The position numbers and the translations under genes were made by a program. Below are positions 43,201 to 52,072 of a DNA stretch of 64,000 nucleotides, piece after piece. The stretch's first letter is position 1. Every line of letters begins with the position of its first letter. Below the pieces are notes generated by a model, which was given only the letters and a program-made list of their open reading frames with translations, was not told where the DNA came from and ran no database searches. The stretch comes from Symmachiella macrocystis (GTDB taxonomy: Bacteria; Planctomycetota; Planctomycetia; Planctomycetales; Planctomycetaceae), in NCBI RefSeq assembly GCF_007860075.1, contig NZ_SJPP01000001.1:3259490-3323489 (forward strand), written 5' to 3'.

Positions 43201-43365
43201 TCAGTCAAGGTCTTCAACTCCGCACTCGTAGCCGAATAAGAAACCCATGTCATCCCGATGAGACTGTTGGATGTCCAGGGCATTGACTTCGATCAGCCAA
43301 TCCAAGCGTTTGTCGCGCAAGCGTTTCGCGTCGGGCAGGTCGTCTTTGTCGTAAAATAACTTCAT
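43201..43365 (-). CDS. 54-residue small protein or 5' part of a broken ATP-grasp gene
   Basis: Starts MKLFYDKDDLPDAKRLRDKR, preceded by GAGG ten bases upstream, and ends GFLFGYECGVEDLD. It is charged, with no signal peptide or membrane segment, and matches no family I know. It is in frame with the ATP-grasp gene that follows, separated by one TGA and 23 sense codons that lack an ATG. It may be a separate cistron or the N-terminus of the same protein. Confidence 0.5.
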   Translation of the reverse strand: MKLFYDKDDLPDAKRLRDKRLDWLIEVNALDIQQSHRDDMGFLFGYECGVEDLD

Positions 43366-43634
43366 GGCGAGCTAACCTCGATTGAATATCATGCACGCGG
43401 CGTCGAAGAGTTTATCACTCTGTGCTGCGTGTGCTAAGCGACTCTACAATCCGACCGCCCTGCCCTTCCTCAGTCCTTAGCCATGGTATCAATCCGTTGA
43501 GAATGTCTGCTTGCGACGCATGTTTTGGCCTCTCGTAGAAAGCGATTTGGGCGGGTCGAAACTATTGATCATTGTTGCCAAAGGGGCGGGCGGTTTGACA
43601 TACTTCATTGTAGCAAGCGGTTGGGTTCTTGTAG

Positions 43635-44663
43635 GTGCTCGGCTTGTCCCGAAATTGTTTTTTCAATCACAACCATTTTTTGCCAGTGCCAACAATTAAA
43701 ATCAACAACAATGTCGATCCGCATCGTGAATTCCCCGATCCGGTGGGGCTGCCTGAAACCGTGGACCTTGCGCGTGCGACCCGCACGTCGCGTCTAGTGG
43801 GGGTTTCCACGATTGGCGTGGTCGTTCGGTTGATGATTATCGGCATTGAGTTGGCCGGGTTTTGGGTGTGGGGCTATTCGGTCTTGCTGGTCGATGCGGT
43901 CGCGTCGCTGGCGGACGTGGTGGCGAGTGTCGCCATTATCATTGCCATTAAAATTGCCGAGCGACCTCCCGATGAGGATCATCCCTTCGGTCACGGTCGC
44001 TTTGAACCGCTGGCTGGTATGCAAATGGGGATTCTCATTTGCATGTTGGGGGGCGGAGTGATCGGCCAGCAATTCTTTGCCGTCTTCACCGAAGCCCCCG
44101 CGGGCAACGTGAATGTCTGGGTGGCTGCAATTCCGTTAGCGGCTGCTGTGATCTTCGAATTGATTTGCCGCATGATTTTGCGGATCGGGCGACGCGAGCA
44201 CAGTACCGCACTCATCTCCGAGGCGTACCATTATCGCGTCGACGGCATCACCAGTTTATTGGCCGCCGTGGGATTGCTGGTGGCCAGCGCGATTCCGCAG
44301 TTCAGCAATTTGGTCGACCATATCGGAGCCATGCTACTCGCGGCGATCATGCTGGGCTTGGGAGCGACCGCCGTTTGGCAAAACGTGCATCAACTGCTCG
44401 ACCGCGTCCCTGACTCGGAATGGTTTCGACGCGTACGGACTTCGGCGGAGAAGGTCGAAGGGGTGTTGGACGTCGAAAAAGTGCGGATGCAATGTGCCGG
44501 TCCAGATGCCCATGTTGATATCGACATCGAAGTCGATCCGCGTCAAACCGTCAGTGAGGCGCATGTCATCACGCAACACGTCCGCGCCCAAATTCAAACC
44601 GACTGGCCCGCTGTCCGCGATGTGGTCGTCCACGTCGAACCCTATTTCGACGGCGACCACTAA
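43635..44663 (+). CDS. Cation diffusion facilitator family transporter
   Basis: Up to 342 residues with about six membrane segments. DEDHPFGHGRFEPLAG is the CDF signature and the HYRVD segment in SEAYHYRVDGITS provides another metal site; the C-terminal cytoplasmic domain is ferredoxin-like with VHVEPYFDGDH. It should export zinc or a similar divalent ion in exchange for protons. The start is uncertain: the GTG at 43635 and a GTG at 43686 (MPTIKINNN) are both possible and neither has a good site. Isolated; the next gene is on the other strand. Confidence 0.88.
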   Translation: MLGLSRNCFFNHNHFLPVPTIKINNNVDPHREFPDPVGLPETVDLARATRTSRLVGVSTIGVVVRLMIIGIELAGFWVWGYSVLLVDAVASLADVVASVAIIIAIKIAERPPDEDHPFGHGRFEPLAGMQMGILICMLGGGVIGQQFFAVFTEAPAGNVNVWVAAIPLAAAVIFELICRMILRIGRREHSTALISEAYHYRVDGITSLLAAVGLLVASAIPQFSNLVDHIGAMLLAAIMLGLGATAVWQNVHQLLDRVPDSEWFRRVRTSAEKVEGVLDVEKVRMQCAGPDAHVDIDIEVDPRQTVSEAHVITQHVRAQIQTDWPAVRDVVVHVEPYFDGDH

Positions 44664-44711
44664 ACACGGCAGCCCGATGGAACCGGTTCTGCGGGAGGCG
44701 TGTGACTAAGA

Positions 44712-45563
44712 TTAGTGCTTTGTCGGCGCATCGCCGGTGGAGATTTGTGCGTTCGGTTGCTGGGGTCCATAGATCCACAGCGGCACGCGTAGCTCCGGAT
44801 ATTCTGGATCGTCAGTGAAGATTCGCACCACCGTCACATGTTTGCCGGACGGGACTTGATCGCTGACTGCCAGTTTGACGGGAATCCGGCGGAAACCGTT
44901 TTCATCAGCGACAGCATCTTCGAGGCGCAATTGGACGAGGTCGGAGTCACAACTGACACCCTCAACCCGAAAGTGATCGGGACGCATGTCGGTTACGGTA
45001 ATGGATTGCTCCTCAATTCGGCCGCCGTTGTGATATAAAACCATGCTGGCCGGTCGCACGGTCACGCCGCGGTCCGGGACGCGGAGTTGAAATGCCAAAT
45101 CCGTGCTTTGTGATTCCTTGGAACGCGCGGGGCGGGTTTCGACGGTGACGGTGTACTCATGGTTACCCGGTTCTTGGTTGGCCATCAGCACACGCAGCAG
45201 GATCATGCCTTGTTCGCCGGGGGGAATCGGGAGCAGCAGTTCGTCTTTATCATTGGGGCGAAAACGCTGATCGCCGACGATCACTTCCGGTTTCAAACAT
45301 CCACAACTGACGGAGATTTTGGTCATGATCACGGGTGTGTTCCCGCGATTCACGAAACCGTATCTTGCATTTTCCTCTGCCGTGGGATCGACCAGTCCTT
45401 TGTCGACCAGATATTGCGTAAATGCCAGCGATGCCGGGGAGGGATTGACCGCGAAGGGTCGCGCCAAAGGTGCGGAGGCATGGGCGGCGATTGAACAGAC
45501 CAGCGGAATCAAAGCCGTGGCCAATGCCAGTTTCATTTTCGCGCGAGAATAGCGTACCGTCAT
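44712..45563 (-). CDS. DUF1573 domain protein, exported
   Basis: 283 residues with an N-terminal signal peptide (KLALATALIPLVCSIAAHAS). FVNRGNTPVIMTKISVSCGC is the DUF1573 motif: a beta-sandwich domain with a conserved SCGC, common and multi-copy in planctomycetes and Bacteroidetes. The rest is beta-rich, ending in a Pro/Gln tail. GGAGG precedes the ATG by six bases. It probably acts in the periplasm; its partner is unknown. Confidence 0.85.
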   Translation of the reverse strand: MTVRYSRAKMKLALATALIPLVCSIAAHASAPLARPFAVNPSPASLAFTQYLVDKGLVDPTAEENARYGFVNRGNTPVIMTKISVSCGCLKPEVIVGDQRFRPNDKDELLLPIPPGEQGMILLRVLMANQEPGNHEYTVTVETRPARSKESQSTDLAFQLRVPDRGVTVRPASMVLYHNGGRIEEQSITVTDMRPDHFRVEGVSCDSDLVQLRLEDAVADENGFRRIPVKLAVSDQVPSGKHVTVVRIFTDDPEYPELRVPLWIYGPQQPNAQISTGDAPTKH

Positions 45564-45884
45564 GCGCAGCCTCCATGCCGCTGGATATTACAATGAGTCG
45601 AGAGAGGAAGGGCGGGCTTTTAGCACATTCGCTCAAGAGCAGCAAGGTGAGCCATGTGCAGTTGGGCTATCTCAAATGGCCAGTGGAGTTACTTGCTGGG
45701 ATTGCCTTTTACGCCCGTCAGAACATACGGAGCAAGCGATCACTTATAACAAGAAACCAAGCCGACGAGAGTAGCGACGCACGCTCAGATTGCCTACGCT
45801 GCTTGAGCAGTATTTAGCAGGCAGAGCACCGGCGACGCGAACGCTCCTTCTTCCGGCCACTCACCACTCTGAATATATTCCTCC
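45564..45884. other. Divergent promoter region
   Basis: About 320 bases between two divergently read genes. No RNA gene or protein-like frame. It should contain both promoters; I see no clear -35/-10 pair. Confidence 0.5.
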
Positions 45885-46889
45885 ATGAAACAATTCTTCA
45901 TCAAAAAATGGTTCCTGGTCGGGCTGGCGGTGACAATCACCAGCGGGATTCTGTACGGCTGGCAGCGTCCGCAGGGGATTGAGAGTCTCACCGAATTTGT
46001 GCATCCGCGATGGCTGACCGGGTTTGTGTTGTTTTTGATGTCGATCACACTCGACAGCCGACAGCTACGTGCCTCGTTTCGTGCGCCCGCGCCGGTGCTG
46101 TTGGCTGTGGGGCTGAACTACCTGGTTGTACCGACCGCCGCTTGGGCGCTGATGTCGATACAACTCTCCGAGGATTTTCGTTTTGGTCTGATGATCGCCG
46201 GGAGCGTACCCTGTACGATGGCGGCCGCTTCGGTCTGGACGCGCAAGGCCCGGGGAAACGACGCCGTGTCGTTGTTGGTCACCATGTCGACCAATGCCAT
46301 CTGCTTTATCGTCACGCCACTGTGGCTCAACATGGCGATCCCTACCGGCGCCGCCCATTTGGATGCTTGGGAGATGGTCCGCCGGTTAGTCGAAACGGTG
46401 CTGATCCCCTGCTCTGTTGGACAGCTGCTTCGCCAACGGGGAGTCGTCGCAGACTTTGCGACCCGCGCAAAGACGGTGCTGGGTGTTGTTGCCCAGTCTT
46501 TTGTCTTGGTGCTCGTGCTGTTTGCGGCGCTGAAGTCAGGCCGGAATTTAGCCGTAACCAATGCTCACGTGAGTCTGTTGGCCGTGGCTGTGGTCTGGGC
46601 CAGCTGCGTTGGAATTCACACAACAGTGCTGTTTGCGGGCCGGTATTTCTCCGGGAAGCTGGGCATTACGGAGGCGGATGGTAAAGCGGTGGCGATTTCG
46701 GGCAGCCAAAAGACCTTGCCGATTGGAGTCTACATCGCGACCGACCCGGCAATGTTCGGGGCATTCCCGTTTGCCGTGTTTCCGATGCTGATGTATCACG
46801 CGTCGCAATTGTTTGTCGACACGGCAGTGGCCGACCGTTGGGCCGCGGAGGCCGACGTGACCGAATCTATAGTTGCCACGGAGAAGTGA
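45885..46889 (+). CDS. Bile acid:sodium symporter-like (SBF-like) membrane protein
   Basis: 334 residues with nine or ten membrane segments. Two half-motifs are visible: AGSVPCTMAAASVWTRKARG and AISGSQKTLPIGVYIATDP, as in the SBF-like/YfeH group of the BASS transporter superfamily. It likely moves an organic anion with sodium; the substrate is unknown. It faces the VWA gene pair tail to tail, with 12 bases between stops. Confidence 0.88.
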   Translation: MKQFFIKKWFLVGLAVTITSGILYGWQRPQGIESLTEFVHPRWLTGFVLFLMSITLDSRQLRASFRAPAPVLLAVGLNYLVVPTAAWALMSIQLSEDFRFGLMIAGSVPCTMAAASVWTRKARGNDAVSLLVTMSTNAICFIVTPLWLNMAIPTGAAHLDAWEMVRRLVETVLIPCSVGQLLRQRGVVADFATRAKTVLGVVAQSFVLVLVLFAALKSGRNLAVTNAHVSLLAVAVVWASCVGIHTTVLFAGRYFSGKLGITEADGKAVAISGSQKTLPIGVYIATDPAMFGAFPFAVFPMLMYHASQLFVDTAVADRWAAEADVTESIVATEK

Positions 46890-46901
46890 CCGCGAGGAGG
46901 G

Positions 46902-48779
46902 TTATTGTTTTGGCAATTCGACTGTGACTTCATCGTAACGCGGGTCGCGGAACGTTTCAAAGAACTCCATGCCGAAGCCTTGGTCCATTTCGTATTTGGC
47001 CCGGTAGGCCCAGGGGGTGCCGCGATGTTTGAATATGACTTGCCGAAAACGGTTCGTGGCCAGTGCCAACTGATTATTCAACTCATTCATGTCGACCTTT
47101 GTGATCTTTACCTGCTCTTCATCCGGGGGCAGCATTTGCTTGGTGCGACGGAGGTTCCAGCGATTGCTCTTAGGGTTCTTCGGTTCGGGGTAGTTCTTGG
47201 CGTGTTGGTCCATTGCCAGCAAGTATTGAAACAGCCGCACGCGATAGGCCAGGACCTGCGCCGCAGCTAGGTCGTAATTGGCCTTCCAGCGCTGCGAGGT
47301 CTCCGTGTCACGCAGATCTTTAATGCTGTCTAACGTTTTGTTTGCTTCGTTGAGCATGCCCATGGCGCGGAGTGCGCGGCCGAAATAGATTTTCGCTTCT
47401 TCGCGGAAACCTTCTTCGTCGCCCTGATACCAATGTTCGCGAATGTACAAGTCTTTGTCACGATGTGGATTGAGTTTGACGATCACATCCCAAATCGTGC
47501 GTCGAAATTCGCTTTCATTGCGATCCTGCGCATACTCGTTCCTGGACACCAGATCCGGTGCATATTCTCTTATCGCCTCAAAACGGAATTTCCGCTCCTC
47601 CCCATGTTGGGTCGTAACAAGATTTTCCTCTTCGCTGGGGAGGATGAAAAAGATTCCACCCGATTCCTTGGCCAGCCGGACCTGCTCGTAGGGGCCAAAG
47701 CCGGCGGATTGCGCGTCCCAGCGTCCGTGCAAACCATCATATTGCAACGATTCGGGATAAGCGGTTTCGGGGCCGCGGCGAATCTGCAGCCAATGCGTCA
47801 GCCCAAATTGCGAGTCCTTCCAACGCACTCGGGCATAGGGATACCCGAAGATCGATTCGCGGCCAAGAATGTAGCAAGGGGCACGGGCCTTTTTAGCCTT
47901 GACCAGCGTCAGGTCAAAGGCTTCCCCGTCATCTCCCGATTCATCCGAAACAATGACGAGGATCAATCGCCGATTGCCGCGATTGGCGATAGTCGAATAC
48001 TTGTCGATGACGTATGAGATGGCGCCGCTCATATTTTCTTCGCCACTTTTGTCCACTTTGATATTGTTGATCGCCGCTTTGATCACGTTTTCATTGGAGG
48101 TTGGCTTTTTGGTCAGGTCTGTGATTCCTTTGCCAAAACTATGCATGGCTGTCAGAATTGGTGCGTCCTGATTTTTGGCAGCGCGCTTGCCCTGCTCTTC
48201 GACGATCCGCAGCTCTTCATAGATCTTATGGAATTCGTCACGAATCATCTTTTGGTCATTCTGCATGCTGTCGGACTCGTCAAACAGCCAGACGACCAGC
48301 AGCCCCTTCCCTTCACGCATCAGTCGTCGCAGCTCATCTGTCATACGGCTCATCGCCACGGGATAGCCTGAGACGGCAGCGCCGGTCTCGCCGTTCACTT
48401 CTCCTCCGTCCTCCAATTGGTCGCCCATCTCCTCAAAGCCTGGAAGCGGTGCCGGAATATTCGCCTGGAAATCGGTGTCCTTAGGCTTAGTGGTATCCTC
48501 GATCGACTTTCTCGCGTTATTATTGACTTCGTTACCGCCGATAGCGTCGGTCGCCACGCCGCCGGCTATGGCGGCCAGAGAGTTGGAGATTTCGGTCTCC
48601 GCATCTAAGGTGCTGTTGAACTCTGGCTGCTGACGCTCCTGTTCTTCAAACACCGTTTGAATGTCGATCTCTTCGATCTTTTGGACCACCGCATACTGCA
48701 CCATAAAGAGTGCAGCCAAAATGAAAAGATGCACCGCCAAGGAGGTGATCAAAGCTGACGCTTCTCGTTTTTGACGCAT
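46902..48779 (-). CDS. VWA-domain protein with TonB-like N-terminal anchor (second of pair)
   Basis: 625 residues. Start at MRQKREASALITSLAVHLFI; the frame is open upstream to the previous gene but GGAA lies eight bases before this ATG. The single membrane segment has S13-x3-H17, the arrangement seen in TonB. The outer part has a VWA domain with MIDAS motif DESDSM in VVWLFDESDSM and ILVIVSDESGDDG, followed by a long helical region. It should sit in the inner membrane with the VWA domain in the periplasm. Lies 120 bases after its paralogue. Confidence 0.85.
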   Translation of the reverse strand: MRQKREASALITSLAVHLFILAALFMVQYAVVQKIEEIDIQTVFEEQERQQPEFNSTLDAETEISNSLAAIAGGVATDAIGGNEVNNNARKSIEDTTKPKDTDFQANIPAPLPGFEEMGDQLEDGGEVNGETGAAVSGYPVAMSRMTDELRRLMREGKGLLVVWLFDESDSMQNDQKMIRDEFHKIYEELRIVEEQGKRAAKNQDAPILTAMHSFGKGITDLTKKPTSNENVIKAAINNIKVDKSGEENMSGAISYVIDKYSTIANRGNRRLILVIVSDESGDDGEAFDLTLVKAKKARAPCYILGRESIFGYPYARVRWKDSQFGLTHWLQIRRGPETAYPESLQYDGLHGRWDAQSAGFGPYEQVRLAKESGGIFFILPSEEENLVTTQHGEERKFRFEAIREYAPDLVSRNEYAQDRNESEFRRTIWDVIVKLNPHRDKDLYIREHWYQGDEEGFREEAKIYFGRALRAMGMLNEANKTLDSIKDLRDTETSQRWKANYDLAAAQVLAYRVRLFQYLLAMDQHAKNYPEPKNPKSNRWNLRRTKQMLPPDEEQVKITKVDMNELNNQLALATNRFRQVIFKHRGTPWAYRAKYEMDQGFGMEFFETFRDPRYDEVTVELPKQ

Positions 48780-48899
48780 GAGGGAATTCCGATCGTTTCG
48801 TTGTGCTGTATTTACGATTCCTGCCTGCGGCCGGGCATCGCGCGGGCATCCGTCTTTATCTCGATAAGAGACGCGGCGGCTTATCGCACGGGTATTCAA

Positions 48900-50855
48900 T
48901 CACAGCCCTTTCGGTCCATCGCGTTGAAGTTGTTGGCGCTTCTTCTGTGCCGCTTCATCGCGCGGCGGTTGGTTTTCGCCTGCTTGACGCATGCGTTCTT
49001 CGATCTTGGCATAGCCCACACTGCGCTCAACCCATTGCCAACCAAGTGGCTGCGAAAGTTCGCGTTCGGCCAACAGGCTCCAAGGGGTATTGGGATGTTC
49101 GTCAATAATGCGTGTCAGATAGGTGCGCGCACGACCCGCTAGTTTTTTCACGCGGGCGCCGGAGATGATTTGGTCGGAGGGAATGAGCGCCCATTGATCG
49201 TTCTTGGGGTCGGAGAATTTACGCGGCTGGCCCTTCATTTCGGCCAGCACGGAGTTGTAACCTAAGCTGCGGACCTTCATGGCCAACGCGCGGCCAATCG
49301 CCAAATCATAACCGGCCTGCCAACGCGGCTCGCTAATCTTCTCGCGATCCGCTTCGCCGGTTTCCAAGATGCTCAAAATCTGATCCAACTGATAGGTCAG
49401 TTTGGCCATCGGTTTTTGGGATTCAGTCATCTGTTGCCGCAGGATGTTGTCGCTGTCGGCGCGGAACTCAGTTCGGGGGACGTTGATCTCGCCATCACGT
49501 TCGTTTTTCGTTAGGGCGGCGGCTTGCACCAATGCCATTTTGGCCTTGTTTTGTGACACGCGCCGATCGTATTCGGCACGGGATACGTAGTCGGGCCGAT
49601 AGTTTCTCATGACTGCTTTGTCGAATTTGGCACCACCGGCGACGTCATCGGTAATCAAAAACAACCCGCCCGTTTCGGCGCTCAATCGCGTCAGGCCGTA
49701 TGGTCCGTGTCCCGATGACAGCACCATGTTGCGATTCGATCCTCCCCAAAAACTGAGCCGCAACCGTTCCGCCATCGCTGTTTCCGGTCCTTGATGCACG
49801 GGAAACTGTTTGGTGGATTTATCGGGGTAGGTCCAGGTGACATATCCCAGCTCGCGGCCAAACCTAGAGGCGTTACCGATCGTATAGGTGCGGATGCCAT
49901 ACCGGCGATTGAATTTGATCACACTGTCCAGCAGTGCTTCGTCATCCCCCCGCTCATCGGTGACCACGACGATCATCACATTGTAACCGGCGCGTGTGCG
50001 ATATTTGTAGTACTTTTGCGCTGCGTCGCGCACGGTGGCGTAAACGTTTTCGGTCCCCGATTCATCCATCACGATGTCACGTACAGCCTCAGTCATCTTG
50101 GCAATGTCGTCGACCGGTTTGTCCGTGATGAAGGTGTGTCTTTCGCCGAACGCAGCGACGACTGTTTTTAGTGGCGGGTCGTCTTGTTCGTGCAGTTGGC
50201 CCAATTGCGAATAGATACTTTGAAAACGATCGGCGATCGCTGTGCGTCGTTTTTTGAGCGAACCGGAGGCATCGAACAACCAAACCACGAGTGTCTTGCG
50301 CTCTTGCAACGACTGCCGGATTTCGGCCACCAACCGGTCCAGTGCTCCTTCGACACCGCCGACCATATCCGAAAATTCACCACTGACCTCAACCCGCTCA
50401 ATCAAGTCCGCCATCGCGGGACTTTCAATCACATCCGGTAAGGTGAAATCGGCGTCATCGAGTTCCTTGAGCTGCTCATCCAGATTCGTCTTTGGATTCT
50501 GCCCCGACATCGCGGCCATCGCTGCCGAGTTGGCTTGAGACTGCATATCGGAATCATTTCCGATGGCGTCGGCCTGTATCACGGTTTCAAATTCACGTCG
50601 CGGCTCCGGTTGATCGAACGTACTCTCGATTTCGGCCGCTTTGAATTCCTGGGTGGCGACATAAGTGACGCTGCCCAAGAGCAGCATCAGTCCAAAATGA
50701 AATGCGAGACTGGCGATCCAAGCGCGGGCGCTTTTGCCGCGGGGAAGACGCCATTTTGAGCGGGAATAAGCCGGACCGCTCTTTGTAGCGGAAGCCGTCC
50801 CTGGGGGATCAGCCGCACGGACGTTTAGCGTGCTTTGCGTCACAGCCAACTCCAA
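48900..50855 (-). CDS. VWA-domain protein with TonB-like N-terminal anchor (first of pair)
   Basis: 651 residues. One membrane segment (about 44-66) has S49-x3-H53, the TonB pattern. The VWA domain begins at TLVVWLFDASGSL with MIDAS DASGS at 195-199 and continues with NVMIVVVTDERGDDEALLDS. Downstream helical segments resemble its neighbour, so the two arose by tandem duplication and have diverged strongly. VWA domains usually bind protein partners through a metal. No ExbB/ExbD or MoxR gene is in the window. Confidence 0.85.
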   Translation of the reverse strand: MELAVTQSTLNVRAADPPGTASATKSGPAYSRSKWRLPRGKSARAWIASLAFHFGLMLLLGSVTYVATQEFKAAEIESTFDQPEPRREFETVIQADAIGNDSDMQSQANSAAMAAMSGQNPKTNLDEQLKELDDADFTLPDVIESPAMADLIERVEVSGEFSDMVGGVEGALDRLVAEIRQSLQERKTLVVWLFDASGSLKKRRTAIADRFQSIYSQLGQLHEQDDPPLKTVVAAFGERHTFITDKPVDDIAKMTEAVRDIVMDESGTENVYATVRDAAQKYYKYRTRAGYNVMIVVVTDERGDDEALLDSVIKFNRRYGIRTYTIGNASRFGRELGYVTWTYPDKSTKQFPVHQGPETAMAERLRLSFWGGSNRNMVLSSGHGPYGLTRLSAETGGLFLITDDVAGGAKFDKAVMRNYRPDYVSRAEYDRRVSQNKAKMALVQAAALTKNERDGEINVPRTEFRADSDNILRQQMTESQKPMAKLTYQLDQILSILETGEADREKISEPRWQAGYDLAIGRALAMKVRSLGYNSVLAEMKGQPRKFSDPKNDQWALIPSDQIISGARVKKLAGRARTYLTRIIDEHPNTPWSLLAERELSQPLGWQWVERSVGYAKIEERMRQAGENQPPRDEAAQKKRQQLQRDGPKGL

Positions 50856-50988
50856 TTACCCGAACGAACTGCGCCGCCCGACTGACCCTTCGAGAAACGC
50901 GGTCTCTTTAAGAGATGAACAACTGTTTGCAGTCTACCATACCCCGATGCGGTTGCAAAGAAGAGGTCCAGAGAGCGTGTTGCCTGGG

Positions 50989-51888
50989 TTACCACACGTC
51001 GGCTGCAGCAACTCCTTGTGCGGCAGCCAATTCTGTGGTTTTGGGGCGGCATTCCAGCCCCAGAAAGTCGCGGTAACCTAAGTCGTACGCTTCCTTCAAC
51101 ACACGATTGTAATGGATCTCGCCTGTCCCCGGTTCATTGCGACCGGGGGTGTCGGCCAACTGCAGATATCCGATCTGCCCTGCTTTCATCCCTTCCCGCA
51201 AATGCCCACACAAGTCCCCTTCGGTGATTTGCATGTGGTACAGGTCCCAATTGATCTTCACGTGCGGCGATCCGACTTCGTTGCAGATATGAATCGACGG
51301 CGGGCTGCCATACAGGCAATGCCCTTTGTGATCGACGCGGATGTTCATCGCTTCCAGAATCAGCATGATGTCGTTGGCTTCGGCGATGGGAGCAGCCAAT
51401 TTCAGACCGGTGATGATATTCTCGTGCATCTCCTTTTGCGTCATGCCGGGTTGGTCGTTGCCGCCGACGACAGTCATCTTTTTGCAATTGAGCTTTTTCG
51501 CCGCTGCGCATCCTTCCTCAATTTTCTTGACGAAGTTTGCATGGTTTTTAGGGTCGTTCAGTCCGGGGCTAAATCCCCAGGCGGTGAACTGAGCGCACTC
51601 AATGCCCAATTCTTGGCTTAGCGCAGCCATCGCGTCAATGTCTTGCCGCTCCCAGGGCCAGAATTCATAAGCGGGATAACCGAACGCGGCCGCTTGTTTG
51701 ATCCGTTCCAGGAAGGGGAGCTTCTTCCACCACATTTCGATGTTGACTGCGAATTTTGTGTGTGGCGTGCGACCCAATTGGCTGAGCTCTTCAGCAGAGA
51801 CCTCTTCAGTTGCATCGGCCGACTGGGCGGTCACAAACCCCGCAGCTGCGGCGGTTCCCAAAAAGGCGCGGCGATCAATCATGGGCAT
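50989..51888 (-). CDS. Sugar phosphate isomerase/epimerase (hydroxypyruvate-isomerase-like), Tat-exported
   Basis: 299 residues. A twin-arginine signal (DRRAFLGTAAAAGFV) precedes a TIM barrel with LILEAMN, INWDLYHMQ and FLGLEC, which give the metal-binding glutamates, aspartate and histidine of the AP-endonuclease-2 superfamily. Closest in layout to hydroxypyruvate isomerase (Hyi). Planctomycetes carry many such proteins next to Gfo/Idh/MocA and DUF1501 genes, thought to serve sugar breakdown. Divergent from the DUF1501 gene. Confidence 0.85.
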   Translation of the reverse strand: MPMIDRRAFLGTAAAAGFVTAQSADATEEVSAEELSQLGRTPHTKFAVNIEMWWKKLPFLERIKQAAAFGYPAYEFWPWERQDIDAMAALSQELGIECAQFTAWGFSPGLNDPKNHANFVKKIEEGCAAAKKLNCKKMTVVGGNDQPGMTQKEMHENIITGLKLAAPIAEANDIMLILEAMNIRVDHKGHCLYGSPPSIHICNEVGSPHVKINWDLYHMQITEGDLCGHLREGMKAGQIGYLQLADTPGRNEPGTGEIHYNRVLKEAYDLGYRDFLGLECRPKTTELAAAQGVAAADVW

Positions 51889-52072
51889 GATGACTGCTTT
51901 CCAACAGGACAGAATGGCGGATCGTGGTTATTTCCTCAAATTTCCACGCTAACGCACGACTGAACGAGGGTCAACTGACAAAAGAATGTCGTTGACCCGC
52001 CGCTTAGGCAGCGATACATTAAATAAGCGATAAACATCAGCTTTGCTGGATTCTCTGGGGTGGGAGGCTTCC

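Noticed and set aside
43168-43203. Selenocysteine insertion at the TGA in the ATP-grasp gene
   Set aside because: The only hairpin after the TGA (CCCGG/CCGGG) starts about 32 bases downstream and its AAGAACG loop lacks the GGU expected of a bacterial SECIS; no homologue with Cys at the site is known to me.
43511-43699. 62-codon frame overlapping the start of the cation-efflux gene
   Set aside because: Different frame from the transporter, no conserved features; likely chance.
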